In this document: piece after piece, positions 22,629-31,275 of the stretch
Position numbering within the stretch: the first letter of the stretch is position 1
Layout of the letters: each line of letters starts with the position of its first letter
Assembly: GCA_002404195.1 (NCBI GenBank)
Contig: DHJF01000031.1
Location: 1 to 34,307 of the forward strand
DNA length: 34,307 bases
Reading direction: 5' to 3'
From: Candidatus Saccharibacteria bacterium UBA4727
GTDB lineage: Bacteria; Patescibacteriota; Saccharimonadia; Saccharimonadales; Saccharimonadaceae
Made by a program: the position numbers and the translations under genes
Notes under the pieces: generated by a model
What the model saw: the letters and a program-made list of their open reading frames with translations, nothing else
What the model was told of the DNA's origin: nothing
Databases searched by the model: none

Positions 22629-23426
22629 ATGAAGATCTATTCCTGGAACGTTAATGGCATCCGTTCGGTTGAGAAAAAAGGCGCACTCGCCGAATTTATC
22701 AACAAAGAAAATCCTGATATTATCTGCTTTCAGGAAACCAAAGCGCACGAAACACAGCTCGACCTAGAATTCCCTGAATACGAAAAGTACTGGAGCTCCG
22801 CCGAGCGTAAGGGCTACTCGGGCACTGCTATTTGGACCAAGATTGCTCCGCTCAACGTCGCCTACGGCCTCCCCGAAGGTCTGATCACCGAGTACAAACT
22901 CGACAAAGATGACTACGGCGACCCGTCAAACGAAGGCCGCGTCACGATGCTCGAGTTTGAAGATTTTTACCTGACAACCGTCTACACACCGAACAGCAAG
23001 GGTGATTTGTCGCGCCTCGGCCTGCGCGAAAAGCAGTGGGACCCAGCCTTTTTGCAATACATGAAGCGCCGCGAAGAAACCAAGCCAATGATTTTTTGCG
23101 GTGACTTTAACGTCGCCCACACCGAACTCGACCTCGCCAACCCCAAGCCAAATATCGGCAAACACGGCTTTACGACCGAAGAGCGGGGCGGCTTTGATAA
23201 CATGCTTAAAGCTGGTTTTATCGACACCCTGCGGGCCTTTCACCCTGAAGAGGGTAATCTCTACACCTGGTGGACACATTGGGCCAACGCCCGCGCACGC
23301 AATGTCGGTTGGCGGATTGATTATTTCATGATTTCAGCCAGCCTGAAAGGTCGCCTCAAAGGCGCTGCTATTCACGCCGGCGTGATGGGTTCCGACCATT
23401 GTCCGGTCAGTATTGAGCTGATTTAG
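22629..23426 (+). CDS. xth: Exodeoxyribonuclease III / AP endonuclease
   Basis: 265 residues of the exonuclease III family (ExoA/Xth), which cuts DNA at abasic sites in base-excision repair. Motifs: MKIYSWNVNGIRS (N8 region), QETKA with the metal-binding Glu, YTPNSKGDLSRL, GDFNVAHTELDL with catalytic Asp/Asn, WRIDYFMIS, and GSDHCPVSIEL with the catalytic His. All active-site residues are present. The frame is open 22 codons further upstream, but that DNA holds the promoter (TATACT at 22617-22622), so the ATG at 22629 is the start. Confidence 0.95.
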   Translation: MKIYSWNVNGIRSVEKKGALAEFINKENPDIICFQETKAHETQLDLEFPEYEKYWSSAERKGYSGTAIWTKIAPLNVAYGLPEGLITEYKLDKDDYGDPSNEGRVTMLEFEDFYLTTVYTPNSKGDLSRLGLREKQWDPAFLQYMKRREETKPMIFCGDFNVAHTELDLANPKPNIGKHGFTTEERGGFDNMLKAGFIDTLRAFHPEEGNLYTWWTHWANARARNVGWRIDYFMISASLKGRLKGAAIHAGVMGSDHCPVSIELI

Positions 23427-23476
23427 TCAACAACGCGTTCGTCGCTACGACCATTGTTAATTCTTAAAGATGAGTG

Positions 23477-23482
23477 TATAGT
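23477..23482 (+). promoter_or_regulatory. -10 element of the HAD pair
   Basis: TATAGT, 11 nt before the ATG at 23494. Confidence 0.45.
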
Positions 23483-23493
23483 TTGTATTTACT

Positions 23494-24333
23494 ATGAACA
23501 CCGTTCACTCACACTCACACGATACCAGCCGCCCCCTAGAGGTTGCATTGTTCGATGTTGACGGCACACTTCTCGGCGATACGCCCGAACTGACTGGTCG
23601 CGGTTTGGATGTCCTCATGGAAGAAGGTTACCTTCCTACAACGGATGAGGTCGCCGAAAACCTGACAGTACTTCACGCTGCTGCCACAACTGGCGACACC
23701 GTAAGCCGTCGGGCCTATTACAGCCTCGTCAATTCGACATTTGATAGCTTTATCGCCGGCAAACCACGCTCATTTACCGATCATGTCGCCGCAGAGGTAG
23801 TCGACAGGATTGTCACCGAAGGCGCACTCTACCCAGAGGTCCAAACCGAAATCAACCAGTTACAAGATAATGGGTGCTACGTCGGATTCATTTCCGGTTC
23901 GCCAGACTTTTTAATTCAAGCTCTCAAACGATACATCGACGCTGATTTCGCTACTGGCAGCCGCTTCTTTCTGTCGGGTGGCCACTACCACACATCCCGC
24001 CACCCCGAATCACGCGGCTGCGACAAGGACGTGACGGCTGAAAGTATCTTGGTCGACCTCAGCGTCCGCCGCTTGCGTGCACTCGGCAAGGGCACGCTGA
24101 ACTATGGCGGCCACCGTCCGCTCCTGGCCGACATTGACATGGAAGATCGTTTCATACTCCACAGTGCGTACGGCGACACCGTCAATGACCTTGGGATGCT
24201 CTGCCAAGCGTTGCGACCGGTAGCTGTTGCACCAAAAAAAGAGCTGGCAGCGATTGCAAAAGCAAGTGAATGGGATATCATTACGCCCGTCCACGTCTTG
24301 ACGTCAGGCGGACAAGAAAGCAGCGCGGCGTGA
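23494..24333 (+). CDS. HAD-family phosphatase (SerB-like), first of a tandem pair
   Basis: 279 residues of the haloacid dehalogenase superfamily, subfamily IB-like. Motif I is D21-V-D23-G-T-L, motif II GFISGSPDF, and motif IV GDTVNDLGML. The cap between motifs I and II is about 110 residues. A distinctive insertion (YHTSRHPESRGCDKDV) lies between motifs II and III. The N-terminus is His-rich (HSHSHD). Substrate unknown: phosphoserine-like phosphatases and lipid-phosphate phosphatases share this layout. The stop overlaps the next gene's start (GTGA), so the pair is translationally coupled. Confidence 0.82.
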   Translation: MNTVHSHSHDTSRPLEVALFDVDGTLLGDTPELTGRGLDVLMEEGYLPTTDEVAENLTVLHAAATTGDTVSRRAYYSLVNSTFDSFIAGKPRSFTDHVAAEVVDRIVTEGALYPEVQTEINQLQDNGCYVGFISGSPDFLIQALKRYIDADFATGSRFFLSGGHYHTSRHPESRGCDKDVTAESILVDLSVRRLRALGKGTLNYGGHRPLLADIDMEDRFILHSAYGDTVNDLGMLCQALRPVAVAPKKELAAIAKASEWDIITPVHVLTSGGQESSAA

Positions 24334-25070
24334 GCAAAAAAGTAGCCGTCTTTGACATTGACGGCACGCTCTTTCGTAGCGGCCTCCAGCGAGAGGTGTT
24401 CTACGAGCTTATAAAAATGGGTGTCGTATCACAGGAGATGGTCAACGAATCAACCGTGAAGTTCCGCGAATGGCGACATCGCAGTCATGGCAACGCCTTT
24501 GAAGAATTTGATATGGTGCTCGTCAACGCGATGGATGGTATGTTGCCACATCTGCGCGTCAGCGACTACGAGGTTGCCGCGCAGCGCGTAATTGAAAAGC
24601 GAGCCGACAATGTTTATGTCTATACGCGCGACCTCATCAAAACGCTCAAGAAGAAGGGGTATTTTCTTCTCGCCATCTCGGGCTCGCAACATGAACTGGT
24701 CGGACCCTTCGCCAAGAAGTACGGCTTCGACGCCTGGACGGGCCAGGAATGGGAGAAAGATACCAAGCTTGAGTTCTTTACCGGCAAACGAACCTACACC
24801 CACACGGGCAAAGAAAAAATTCTCCAAACCTTCCTCGATAATCATGACCTGACAATGGAGGGAAGTGTGGCTGTCGGTGATAGCGGCGGCGATGTCAGCA
24901 TTCTCAGTGCCGTCGACCATCCAATTGCCTTCAACCCCACCTACGAGCTGCTCGAAACAGCCCTCGAGAAGGGCTGGAAAATCGTACTCGAACGCAAAAA
25001 CTCGAGCTATGAACTGACAAAAGACGACGCTAGCGGCAGTCATGTCCTTGCGAGAACCAACCACCAGTAG
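24330..25070 (+). CDS. HAD-family phosphatase, second of a tandem pair
   Basis: 246 residues from a GTG that overlaps the preceding stop. Motif I is D9-I-D11-G-T-L, motif II LLAISGSQHELVG, a conserved lysine lies in THTGKEKIL, and motif IV is VGDSGGDVSIL, all intact. The cap is helical (KMGVVSQEMVNESTVKFREW). It belongs to the same HAD-IB group as its neighbour, so the two may be ancient duplicates with different substrates. The frame is open further upstream to 24270, inside the first gene, but the GTGA overlap is the better start. Confidence 0.82.
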   Translation: MSKKVAVFDIDGTLFRSGLQREVFYELIKMGVVSQEMVNESTVKFREWRHRSHGNAFEEFDMVLVNAMDGMLPHLRVSDYEVAAQRVIEKRADNVYVYTRDLIKTLKKKGYFLLAISGSQHELVGPFAKKYGFDAWTGQEWEKDTKLEFFTGKRTYTHTGKEKILQTFLDNHDLTMEGSVAVGDSGGDVSILSAVDHPIAFNPTYELLETALEKGWKIVLERKNSSYELTKDDASGSHVLARTNHQ

Positions 25071-25100
25071 CAGCAATTCGCTAATCGGCCCATAATCTTA

Positions 25101-25106
25101 TATACT
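25101..25106 (+). promoter_or_regulatory. -10 element
   Basis: TATACT, 6 nt before the ATG at 25113. Confidence 0.55.
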
Positions 25107-25112
25107 AGGACT

Positions 25113-25901
25113 ATGTCAGACACCTATTGGCGCCAACAAACCGCCGAAAAACCGCTCTATCCAGATATTGAATGGGCCAAACCTGAGCAGCGTTCACAAG
25201 CTGGCCGGCTGGGCGTTATTGGTGGCAATAAGCTTGGTTTCGCCGGCGTGGCTGAGGCCTACGGCACCGCGCTTCAAGCTGGTGTCGGAGAAGTGCGTGT
25301 ACTCCTGCCCGATGTCCTGCGTAAAACAATTCCCGCCAGCATGACCGACGTCATTTTCGGCGCGACCAACCCTTCAGGTAGTCTTGCCCGGGATGCAAAA
25401 GTTGACATGCAGGCACTTGGCGGTTGGGTGACAGGCATTCTGATGATTGGTGATGCCGGTCGTAATAGTGAAACGGCCATTCTCTATGAAGACTTTTTGC
25501 ACGATTATACCGGACCGCTAACGGTCACACGCGACGCTGTTGACCTTATAAAAAACAGCACCTCGACACTCGTGGAACGCCCGCAGACACTGCTGGTCGT
25601 ATCGTTTGCGCAGCTCCAAAAAATCTTTCAGGCAGTCTATTATCCAAAAGTGCTGACCTTCAGTATGCAGCTGGCTCAGCTCGTTGAGGCGGTTCATAAA
25701 TTTACGATTACCTATCCCTGCGCGATTGTTGTATTTCATAAAGACTATCTCATTAGCGCCCACGGCGGGGAAGTCACCACGACCACATGGCAAAACCCAA
25801 TGGCAATCTGGCGTGGCCACACTGCCGCTCGGGCGGCCAGTTATTGGCTATGGCACCCCCAAAAAACACTGGAATCTATCACCGCCAGCCTTCTATTATA
25901 G
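25113..25901 (+). CDS. Ribokinase-fold protein resembling NAD(P)H-hydrate dehydratase, possibly inactive
   Basis: 262 residues. The N-terminal half (GRLGVIGGNKLGFAGVAEAY, then TALQAGVGEVRVLLP) resembles the start of NnrD/CARKD proteins, which repair hydrated NAD(P)H. The middle (GPLTVTRDAVDLIKNS) sits where the family has DADAL. The family's catalytic GNGGTGDVLAG-type segment is not seen; instead the equivalent stretch reads TWQNPMAIWRGHTAARAASY. So it may be a degenerate paralogue with a changed or regulatory role. The family assignment rests on fold-like pattern only. TATACT 6 nt before the ATG supports this start. Confidence 0.5.
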   Translation: MSDTYWRQQTAEKPLYPDIEWAKPEQRSQAGRLGVIGGNKLGFAGVAEAYGTALQAGVGEVRVLLPDVLRKTIPASMTDVIFGATNPSGSLARDAKVDMQALGGWVTGILMIGDAGRNSETAILYEDFLHDYTGPLTVTRDAVDLIKNSTSTLVERPQTLLVVSFAQLQKIFQAVYYPKVLTFSMQLAQLVEAVHKFTITYPCAIVVFHKDYLISAHGGEVTTTTWQNPMAIWRGHTAARAASYWLWHPQKTLESITASLLL

Positions 25902-25931
25902 CGGTTTCTTGCTATACCTTTAGTGCTACGT

Positions 25932-25937
25932 TATAAT
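25932..25937 (+). promoter_or_regulatory. -10 element
   Basis: TATAAT, 9 nt before the ATG at 25947. Confidence 0.55.
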
Positions 25938-25946
25938 AACGTAACT

Positions 25947-26792
25947 ATGTCAATGGTTGAATCTCGTCAATTTGCAGCTCGTTATTCAAGCGAGTCTCTT
26001 TATAGTGATGGGTCGTCACTGAGCACCAACAACATGATTCTCGATAGACAAATCGACACGCTTCAGTACCACTACGCCAATCCAGCGAATCATGAGTGGA
26101 TTGATCGCAGTATTGCCCGCACCGGCCGAGCCCTCTCGAATCTGTTTGACACCATACGCACACCCCCAGAATCCTGGAATGATTATTTTCGACTATTGAG
26201 CCATGGCACATTCCTTGAGCAGCGCATAAAGGCACCTGCGCTCTTTAACGATTCGCAAGAATGGCGAGGACGTAAAGCGCTGACGAATGGCATCTATGGC
26301 ATGAACGCGCATATCATAAAAGTAGCGCTCGCATTTCATGACGCCCCGAATACGAGTGATATCGAACGAATGGAGCTGCGCGGTGCAATCCAAGAGCAAA
26401 CCGCATCAGCCTTATTGAATTATCGCCAGACACCAAGCGATATCGCGCTACCAGCCAGACTGCGCGATGACTTGTGGCATGAGACAGACATTGACTACTG
26501 GCGCATTCCGGGAAGGGCAGCGGCGGAACGAATTGGCATACAGGTAAAAAGTTCAGTCCCACCGGACGCTCCCTTGATCACACGGTCGGGCAGCGTCATT
26601 GTGTCCGCCAAAGACTTTGGCAATTCACATACCTACGACAACATGTCGCTCATGACAGCGCGCCTTATCGCTGCTGATTTGAGCGATGGTGGCCTTGAGC
26701 CGATCCTCAAACAATACTTAGAGGACCAGCAGAGCGCCTTTGTCACGCTGCTCAATGACCGAATTGCCAACGTCTACGCCGATGCCAATTAG
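25947..26792 (+). CDS. Hypothetical protein
   Basis: 281 residues, family not recognised. It is hydrophilic and mostly helical (DRQIDTLQYHYANPANHEWI, SIARTGRALSNLFDTIRTPP, MTARLIAADLSDGGLEPIL). No signal peptide, membrane helix, catalytic motif or repeat is visible. The frame is open 8 codons further upstream, but that stretch carries the promoter (TATAAT 9 nt before the ATG at 25947). Its stop overlaps the convergent adhesin gene by 4 bp. Confidence 0.7.
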   Translation: MSMVESRQFAARYSSESLYSDGSSLSTNNMILDRQIDTLQYHYANPANHEWIDRSIARTGRALSNLFDTIRTPPESWNDYFRLLSHGTFLEQRIKAPALFNDSQEWRGRKALTNGIYGMNAHIIKVALAFHDAPNTSDIERMELRGAIQEQTASALLNYRQTPSDIALPARLRDDLWHETDIDYWRIPGRAAAERIGIQVKSSVPPDAPLITRSGSVIVSAKDFGNSHTYDNMSLMTARLIAADLSDGGLEPILKQYLEDQQSAFVTLLNDRIANVYADAN

Positions 26793-29113
26793 TACATCAG
26801 AGCTTGTCTAGGCAACTTGACTTCGACCGGAGTAAGCCTGTCAGTCAAACTATTGTCACCGACTTGTCCATTATTGTTTCGTCCAGCGGCGTAAATCTTG
26901 CCGTCGCTACCAAGGACGTACGTCGTGTACTCATCGAGCGTCGACAGGTCCACTGCGGTCACACCCGCAGGTAAAGAAAACTGCGTCGTCACACACTGCG
27001 CAAAGTCAGTGCCGGGTCCGACCGTTCCGTTGCCTAGCTTACCGTACTGATTACGCCCAGCGCCATAGACGTTACCAGAGGTCGCAATTACCATCGTCGA
27101 TTGGTACTGCGAGCGCCAGCCATCAGATAATTTTGTCAAATCGACGTGATCACCACCCGGCAGGTTAACGTTGAAAATATTATGGCCACCACTTGGCGTA
27201 CTAACACACTGTCCCAAAAAGCTGCCGCCCGCTGACGCATAGTTAGCCAACTGGCCGTAAGCATTACTACCAGCACACCACATACCCGACCATTGGTCGC
27301 CACGCAGGCCGCAGAAATGATCTGTACCTGTTACCATACCTTGCCAACCGTTAATGCCTTGATAGGTTGTCTCGGATTGCGCACCACCACCGTTACACGT
27401 CCAGAGCTGCATCACCGTCCCGTTGGCCGTTCCATTACCGGTCGCATCGACACATAGCCCGCTGGCGATATGCACAATCTTATTACCGCCAGTCAGAGCG
27501 AACTGCTGCGCCGCAGTGCCATTACAATCATAGAGTTGTAATGCAGTGCCTGGCGTCGAACTGTTACTGGGGTCGTCGATACACTTGCCAGTACCCATAT
27601 TTGTCAGTTGTTTCACCTTGCCAAGTATCCAATTCTGCGCCACAGACCCGTTACAATCGTAGAGCTGAATTTTATTACCATTCGCTGATGAGCCGCCGTT
27701 ATTGTCGATACAGCGACCACTTTGAGCGTTCCAAAAGATACTACCGGTGGCGAAATCAACCTGCGGATCGGAAAATAGAACAGGAGTTTGACTTGTGCCA
27801 GTTGACCCTGTCGTCAGCCCATTTCCCAGCGTGCCGTTATCATACGGCCCACTCCCCCAGATTGTACCATCGGTGGCAAGCACATGCACAACCGGATGAC
27901 CTGTCAGGGTATGGTAGGTAACTGAAACATCATCAATTGTACGCGCACCAGGAATAGGGTAGCGAATCGGTGTCGCGTACGCGCCATTACCGGTGCCGCT
28001 AGTGCTCGCACCGCCAATTTGCCCGTCCGAGTTGAGCCCGGCACAGTACATATCGTTCGTCGTCGTGATACCACACGTGACGTCACTCTGCGTGACAATC
28101 TTACGTAGAGTAGCGCCAGGCGCAGGAATATCGAGGCGGAATAGTTGTGGATTGTTGATTTTATAAATTGAATAGGTCAAATCATTCCCGCCAAGACTAC
28201 CGTAGTAGTTCTCGCCGGCACAGTATGCTTGGCCGTCTGAGGCAATGACACACATCGCATCAGGGCCATAGCCACTAATCGACATACTTACAGCCGTGAG
28301 AGCTCCCGGCAAGGCAAAGCGCTGCCACCCAATCGACGTTGGCATCAACGCATTCACGCCCGTACTGACTGCGCCCCGACACCACACTTGAGCGGTGTTC
28401 GCCAAGATACAAATAAATGAAGCACCTTGACCCGATGTGACAACACTATTAACTGATGTGACGCCGGTAGGCAGGGTGACAAGGCGAGGAATAACAGCTG
28501 ATGTCGGATTTTGCGAGTCGGTAATCTGACCGAGTGTATTATCACCAAAGGCGTAGAGCTGCTGGTCCATTGTCATGATAGCGCCAAGATGTCCGCTACC
28601 TTGCCAACCTGCACCGCCAGCAATTTTCGGGGTGCTCTGGTAGCGGCTGCTCTGAACAAGGCTCTGCGTATAAGTACGCCATACGCCGGTGTCACTCGAA
28701 CGAGTCAGATCGACCGAAGAAGAAGCGGTAATTTGCAACGCACCGCTTCCACCTGCTGCGGGCAGGCCGACCATGAATGACGTTCGGACATTATTCGACT
28801 GCAAGACGTAGGCGCTCAAGCCACCCTGAACGACACCAGAACAATCCGTATTCGGCTTCAGTGGCGCGGCGTTCGACCATTGTGGTGTATAGCCAACGGC
28901 ATTTTGACTTAAACAATCAAGGGCACGTGTTACGCCTGATTCGGCAGCCTCGCGTCCCAACTGATTGTAGTACTGGCTACTGAGCGAGGCGCTGATTGTA
29001 CTCGTTGCCGAGACCGCCGCGACAAGAACCGTCAACATGACAATTGAGACAATTAGAATAGTCGGCAGGGCAAAGCCACGACTATGTTTGTGTGCAATAA
29101 GCGTATGCTTCAT
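26789..29113 (-). CDS. Prepilin-like surface protein with RCC1 repeats and an inserted ricin-type lectin domain
   Basis: 774 residues. The N-terminus HSRGFALPTILIVSIVMLTV has the prepilin peptidase pattern (cut after RG, F next) and a hydrophobic helix to about residue 40. It is followed by AAESGVTRALDCL, like PilX/minor pilins. From about residue 174 come RCC1/BLIP-II-like repeats (MTMDQQLYAFGDNTLGQ; DGQAYCAGENYYGSLGG; TNDMYCAGLNSDGQIGG). Residues about 456-583 form a ricin-type beta-trefoil with three repeats (RCIDNNGG..LYDCNG; KCIDDPSN..LYDCNG; LCVDATGN..LWTCNG). RCC1-type repeats then resume (VYGAGRNQYGKLGNG; IYAAGRNNNGQVGDN). This suggests a pilus-displayed carbohydrate-binding adhesin. 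I start at the ATG at 29113; a GTG at 29119 is an alternative. Confidence 0.82.
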   Translation of the reverse strand: MKHTLIAHKHSRGFALPTILIVSIVMLTVLVAAVSATSTISASLSSQYYNQLGREAAESGVTRALDCLSQNAVGYTPQWSNAAPLKPNTDCSGVVQGGLSAYVLQSNNVRTSFMVGLPAAGGSGALQITASSSVDLTRSSDTGVWRTYTQSLVQSSRYQSTPKIAGGAGWQGSGHLGAIMTMDQQLYAFGDNTLGQITDSQNPTSAVIPRLVTLPTGVTSVNSVVTSGQGASFICILANTAQVWCRGAVSTGVNALMPTSIGWQRFALPGALTAVSMSISGYGPDAMCVIASDGQAYCAGENYYGSLGGNDLTYSIYKINNPQLFRLDIPAPGATLRKIVTQSDVTCGITTTNDMYCAGLNSDGQIGGASTSGTGNGAYATPIRYPIPGARTIDDVSVTYHTLTGHPVVHVLATDGTIWGSGPYDNGTLGNGLTTGSTGTSQTPVLFSDPQVDFATGSIFWNAQSGRCIDNNGGSSANGNKIQLYDCNGSVAQNWILGKVKQLTNMGTGKCIDDPSNSSTPGTALQLYDCNGTAAQQFALTGGNKIVHIASGLCVDATGNGTANGTVMQLWTCNGGGAQSETTYQGINGWQGMVTGTDHFCGLRGDQWSGMWCAGSNAYGQLANYASAGGSFLGQCVSTPSGGHNIFNVNLPGGDHVDLTKLSDGWRSQYQSTMVIATSGNVYGAGRNQYGKLGNGTVGPGTDFAQCVTTQFSLPAGVTAVDLSTLDEYTTYVLGSDGKIYAAGRNNNGQVGDNSLTDRLTPVEVKLPRQALMY

Positions 29114-29122
29114 ATTCACTTT

Positions 29123-29128
29123 ATCGTA
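29123..29128 (-). promoter_or_regulatory. -10 element of the adhesin gene
   Basis: TACGAT on the minus strand, 9 nt before the ATG at 29113; a weaker match than the others. Confidence 0.35.
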
Positions 29129-29278
29129 TCATTTTAGCTAATAAGACACAACGAAGAACTCAAACATGACAACATACTGTATTTTACCTATATAAGGGCT
29201 GAGAAAGCCATGCGTTTTTGTTTGTTGACGACATCGTAGGTGATGCGTCCTCATACCTATGCGCTCTCGCGCATTAGT

Positions 29279-29396
29279 ATTCTTTTACAGCTGGTACCGC
29301 GAGCCGGACTTGAACCGGCACGTCCTAATGGACACCAGATTTTGAGTCTAGCGTGTCTACCAAATTCCACCATCGCGGCACGAGCTGTAAAAGAAT
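29279..29396 (-). repeat. 14-bp inverted repeat flanking tRNA-Leu
   Basis: ATTCTTTTACAGCT at 29279-29292 and its exact reverse complement at 29383-29396. In the precursor it would extend the acceptor helix into leader and trailer and sequester the last base of CCA. Confidence 0.85.
29292..29379 (-). tRNA. tRNA-Leu (anticodon CAA)
   Basis: 88 nt on the minus strand, including an encoded CCA. The acceptor is GCCGCGA/TCGCGGT with one G-U pair. The anticodon loop CTCAAAA (anticodon CAA, reading UUG) is closed by CTAGA/TCTGG. A long variable arm GTCC-ATTA-GGAC is typical of leucine tRNA, and the T arm GCCGG-TTCAAGT-CCGGC is intact. The discriminator is A. It is flanked by a 14-bp inverted repeat (29279-29292 and 29383-29396) that joins leader and trailer of the precursor. 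A hairpin (ATGCGC-GAGA-GCGCAT on this strand, 29259-29274) follows. Confidence 0.95.
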
Positions 29397-29495
29397 GTCT
29401 GCCACATTCACGCCAGGCGGCACAAACGAGCAATGCACTTCTATTCATATCGTCACGCAAAACGGACGAGAATAGTAGTTGCTACCAATGTATTG

Positions 29496-29501
29496 TACAA
29501 T
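29496..29501 (+). promoter_or_regulatory. -10 element of the sortase gene
   Basis: TACAAT within the palindrome ATTGTACAAT, 22 nt before the ATG at 29524. AGGAA about 10 nt before the ATG may act as ribosome site. Confidence 0.4.
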
Positions 29502-29523
29502 AGAATCCAGTAGGAATCTATAG

Positions 29524-30801
29524 ATGAAACCAGATGAAAACGATAATCGGCGAATGGGCACGCCGCTGCTACCACAGCGATCGTATATTTCCACGCCTCC
29601 AGCCGCTACTCGGGTAGACGCCGCTCAAATAGCCGCCGCCAATGTCGTTCGCGGCCAGCTCGACAGTATTTACAGCGGCAACACCACCACCCCGACACCC
29701 CAAACTACCCCGGTCTCCAGTGATCAGTTCATCCCTCAGCAGGATATTAGCGAGAGCAACCCCTATGACCGTACACAAACAAACACCGCTGAAATACAAG
29801 CCGCCCAGTGGAAACAGTATCATAGCGCTTGGCAAGATTATTACCAAAAATATTACGAGCGCTACTATGTCGGACAAGTCTACCGTACCAAGCAAGCACT
29901 GGAAGAGAAGGCGACCGAAGCAGCTCTTTTGGCGCCACCCGCTACCGTCGCAGCTGCGGTACCAACGCCAAGTCTTGCCGAGCCGAACGTAAAAGAATCA
30001 GCCAGCTTTAGCCGCGACGAAGCGCTCTACGATTTACGCGCCAAACTTCTTGACACCATCCAAACATCGGCCACAAAGGTACGTAAAAGCCGCCACTTCA
30101 TACCAATTGCGGCGGCGTTCGCCGTCATCCTTGTATTCTTATTTTTACAGTACAACCGCGTGCTGTTCGCCAACGTTCAGGCCTATATCAGCCCGGGCAA
30201 TATCAACCCCGTTAATATCATTGTCGACCCGACAACCAACGTGATTGTCAGCCAAGACCCTAAATTGATTATTCCTAAAATAAACGTTGACGTGCCGGTG
30301 AACTACGATGCTAGCCCGGATTACAATTCACAGATGGACGCCATGAAAAATGGTGTGGCCTATTTTGGTATTCCCGGCGCAAATAGCAAGCCAGGCCAAA
30401 TCGGCAATACCGTCATTGCTGGTCACTCCAGTAATGACGTGACCGACCAAGGCGATTATAAGTTTATTTTTGCCCGACTCGACGCCCTGGTGCCAGGCGA
30501 CACAATTTATATTAATTACCTCGGTACACGCTACGTCTATAGCATCACAAAAAAAGAAGTGGTCAAACCTACCGATGTCCAGGCGCTCATCTATACCACC
30601 AACAAACCCGTCATTACATTACTGACTTGTACGCCAATCGGCACAGCCCTCAACCGTCTCCTTGTTACCGCCGAGCAAATTAGCCCCGACCCAGTCAAAG
30701 CCACACCGGCCCCAAGTGCTAGCGGCAGCGTCCAGCCAGCCTCAATCCCGGGCAACTCTCCGACGTTTATGGAACGAATATTCGGCGGGGGCGGGAACTA
30801 G
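29524..30801 (+). CDS. Sortase with long cytosolic N-terminal region
   Basis: 425 residues. Residues 1-190 are a hydrophilic region rich in Gln, Thr and Pro, with a Tyr-rich helix (YQKYYERYYVGQVYR). One membrane helix at about 192-212 (FIPIAAAFAVILVFLF) places the catalytic domain outside. The sortase domain has the catalytic His in TVIAGHSS (H301), Cys in LLTCTPIG (C369) and Arg in LNRLLV (R378), all present. The C-terminus is Pro/Ser-rich and ends GGGGN. Sortases join surface proteins to an amine or to each other. No substrate with a full C-terminal LPXTG-helix-basic signal is seen in this window. A palindromic repeat follows the gene. Confidence 0.88.
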   Translation: MKPDENDNRRMGTPLLPQRSYISTPPAATRVDAAQIAAANVVRGQLDSIYSGNTTTPTPQTTPVSSDQFIPQQDISESNPYDRTQTNTAEIQAAQWKQYHSAWQDYYQKYYERYYVGQVYRTKQALEEKATEAALLAPPATVAAAVPTPSLAEPNVKESASFSRDEALYDLRAKLLDTIQTSATKVRKSRHFIPIAAAFAVILVFLFLQYNRVLFANVQAYISPGNINPVNIIVDPTTNVIVSQDPKLIIPKINVDVPVNYDASPDYNSQMDAMKNGVAYFGIPGANSKPGQIGNTVIAGHSSNDVTDQGDYKFIFARLDALVPGDTIYINYLGTRYVYSITKKEVVKPTDVQALIYTTNKPVITLLTCTPIGTALNRLLVTAEQISPDPVKATPAPSASGSVQPASIPGNSPTFMERIFGGGGN

Positions 30802-30811
30802 ATAGTCCCGC

Positions 30812-30832
30812 ATTCTGGACTTAATCCAGAAT
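30812..30832. repeat. Palindromic repeat, second copy
   Basis: ATTCTGGA and TCCAGAAT around CTTAA, 10 bp after the sortase stop, with outer complementarity ACTAGAT/ATCTAGT. Same core as the 3846 copy. Confidence 0.75.
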
Positions 30833-31248
30833 CTAGTCGTTAACCATTAATCTCCTACTGCTATTCGTCTGTCTTTCGTATCTTTCTCGTTCGCCGCTTC
30901 GCCAACCATTCTTTTCACCATCCTACTCCACGCGGCCACTTTCACAACTCAGCGAGGTAAAGATACCTGGTTCTCATGGGATGATAAAAAGAAGATGGGC
31001 AAGCGGCGCGACACCAATACAGCCAGGCTCTTCAGCTTTCTTAATGGCTCACTTCCCATACGACCAGCGCAAGCCAGCCCTTCGCAGTCTTCTTCTCGAG
31101 CGGATTGTCCCGCGGGGAGCCAAACGCCATGGGCGAGCTTTCAGCTCCCCATACAGTGTGCCGTGGGAGAAGAACGGGTATGGAGGGCTGGGTAGTAGAA
31201 AGGTAGAGATTAAAAGATGACACTTGGGAAATTGATTCGTCACGACTG

Positions 31249-31275
31249 GACTCTGGATAAAGTCCAGAGTGACGA
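31249..31275. repeat. Palindromic repeat, third and divergent copy
   Basis: ACTCTGGA...TCCAGAGT around TAAAG with flanking GACGAG. The left outer arm looks interrupted. Same CTGGA/TCCAG core. Confidence 0.65.

Noticed and set aside
27367..27921. 184-codon plus-strand frame inside the adhesin gene
   Set aside because: Arg/His/Tyr-rich shadow of the real minus-strand gene with its lectin repeats.
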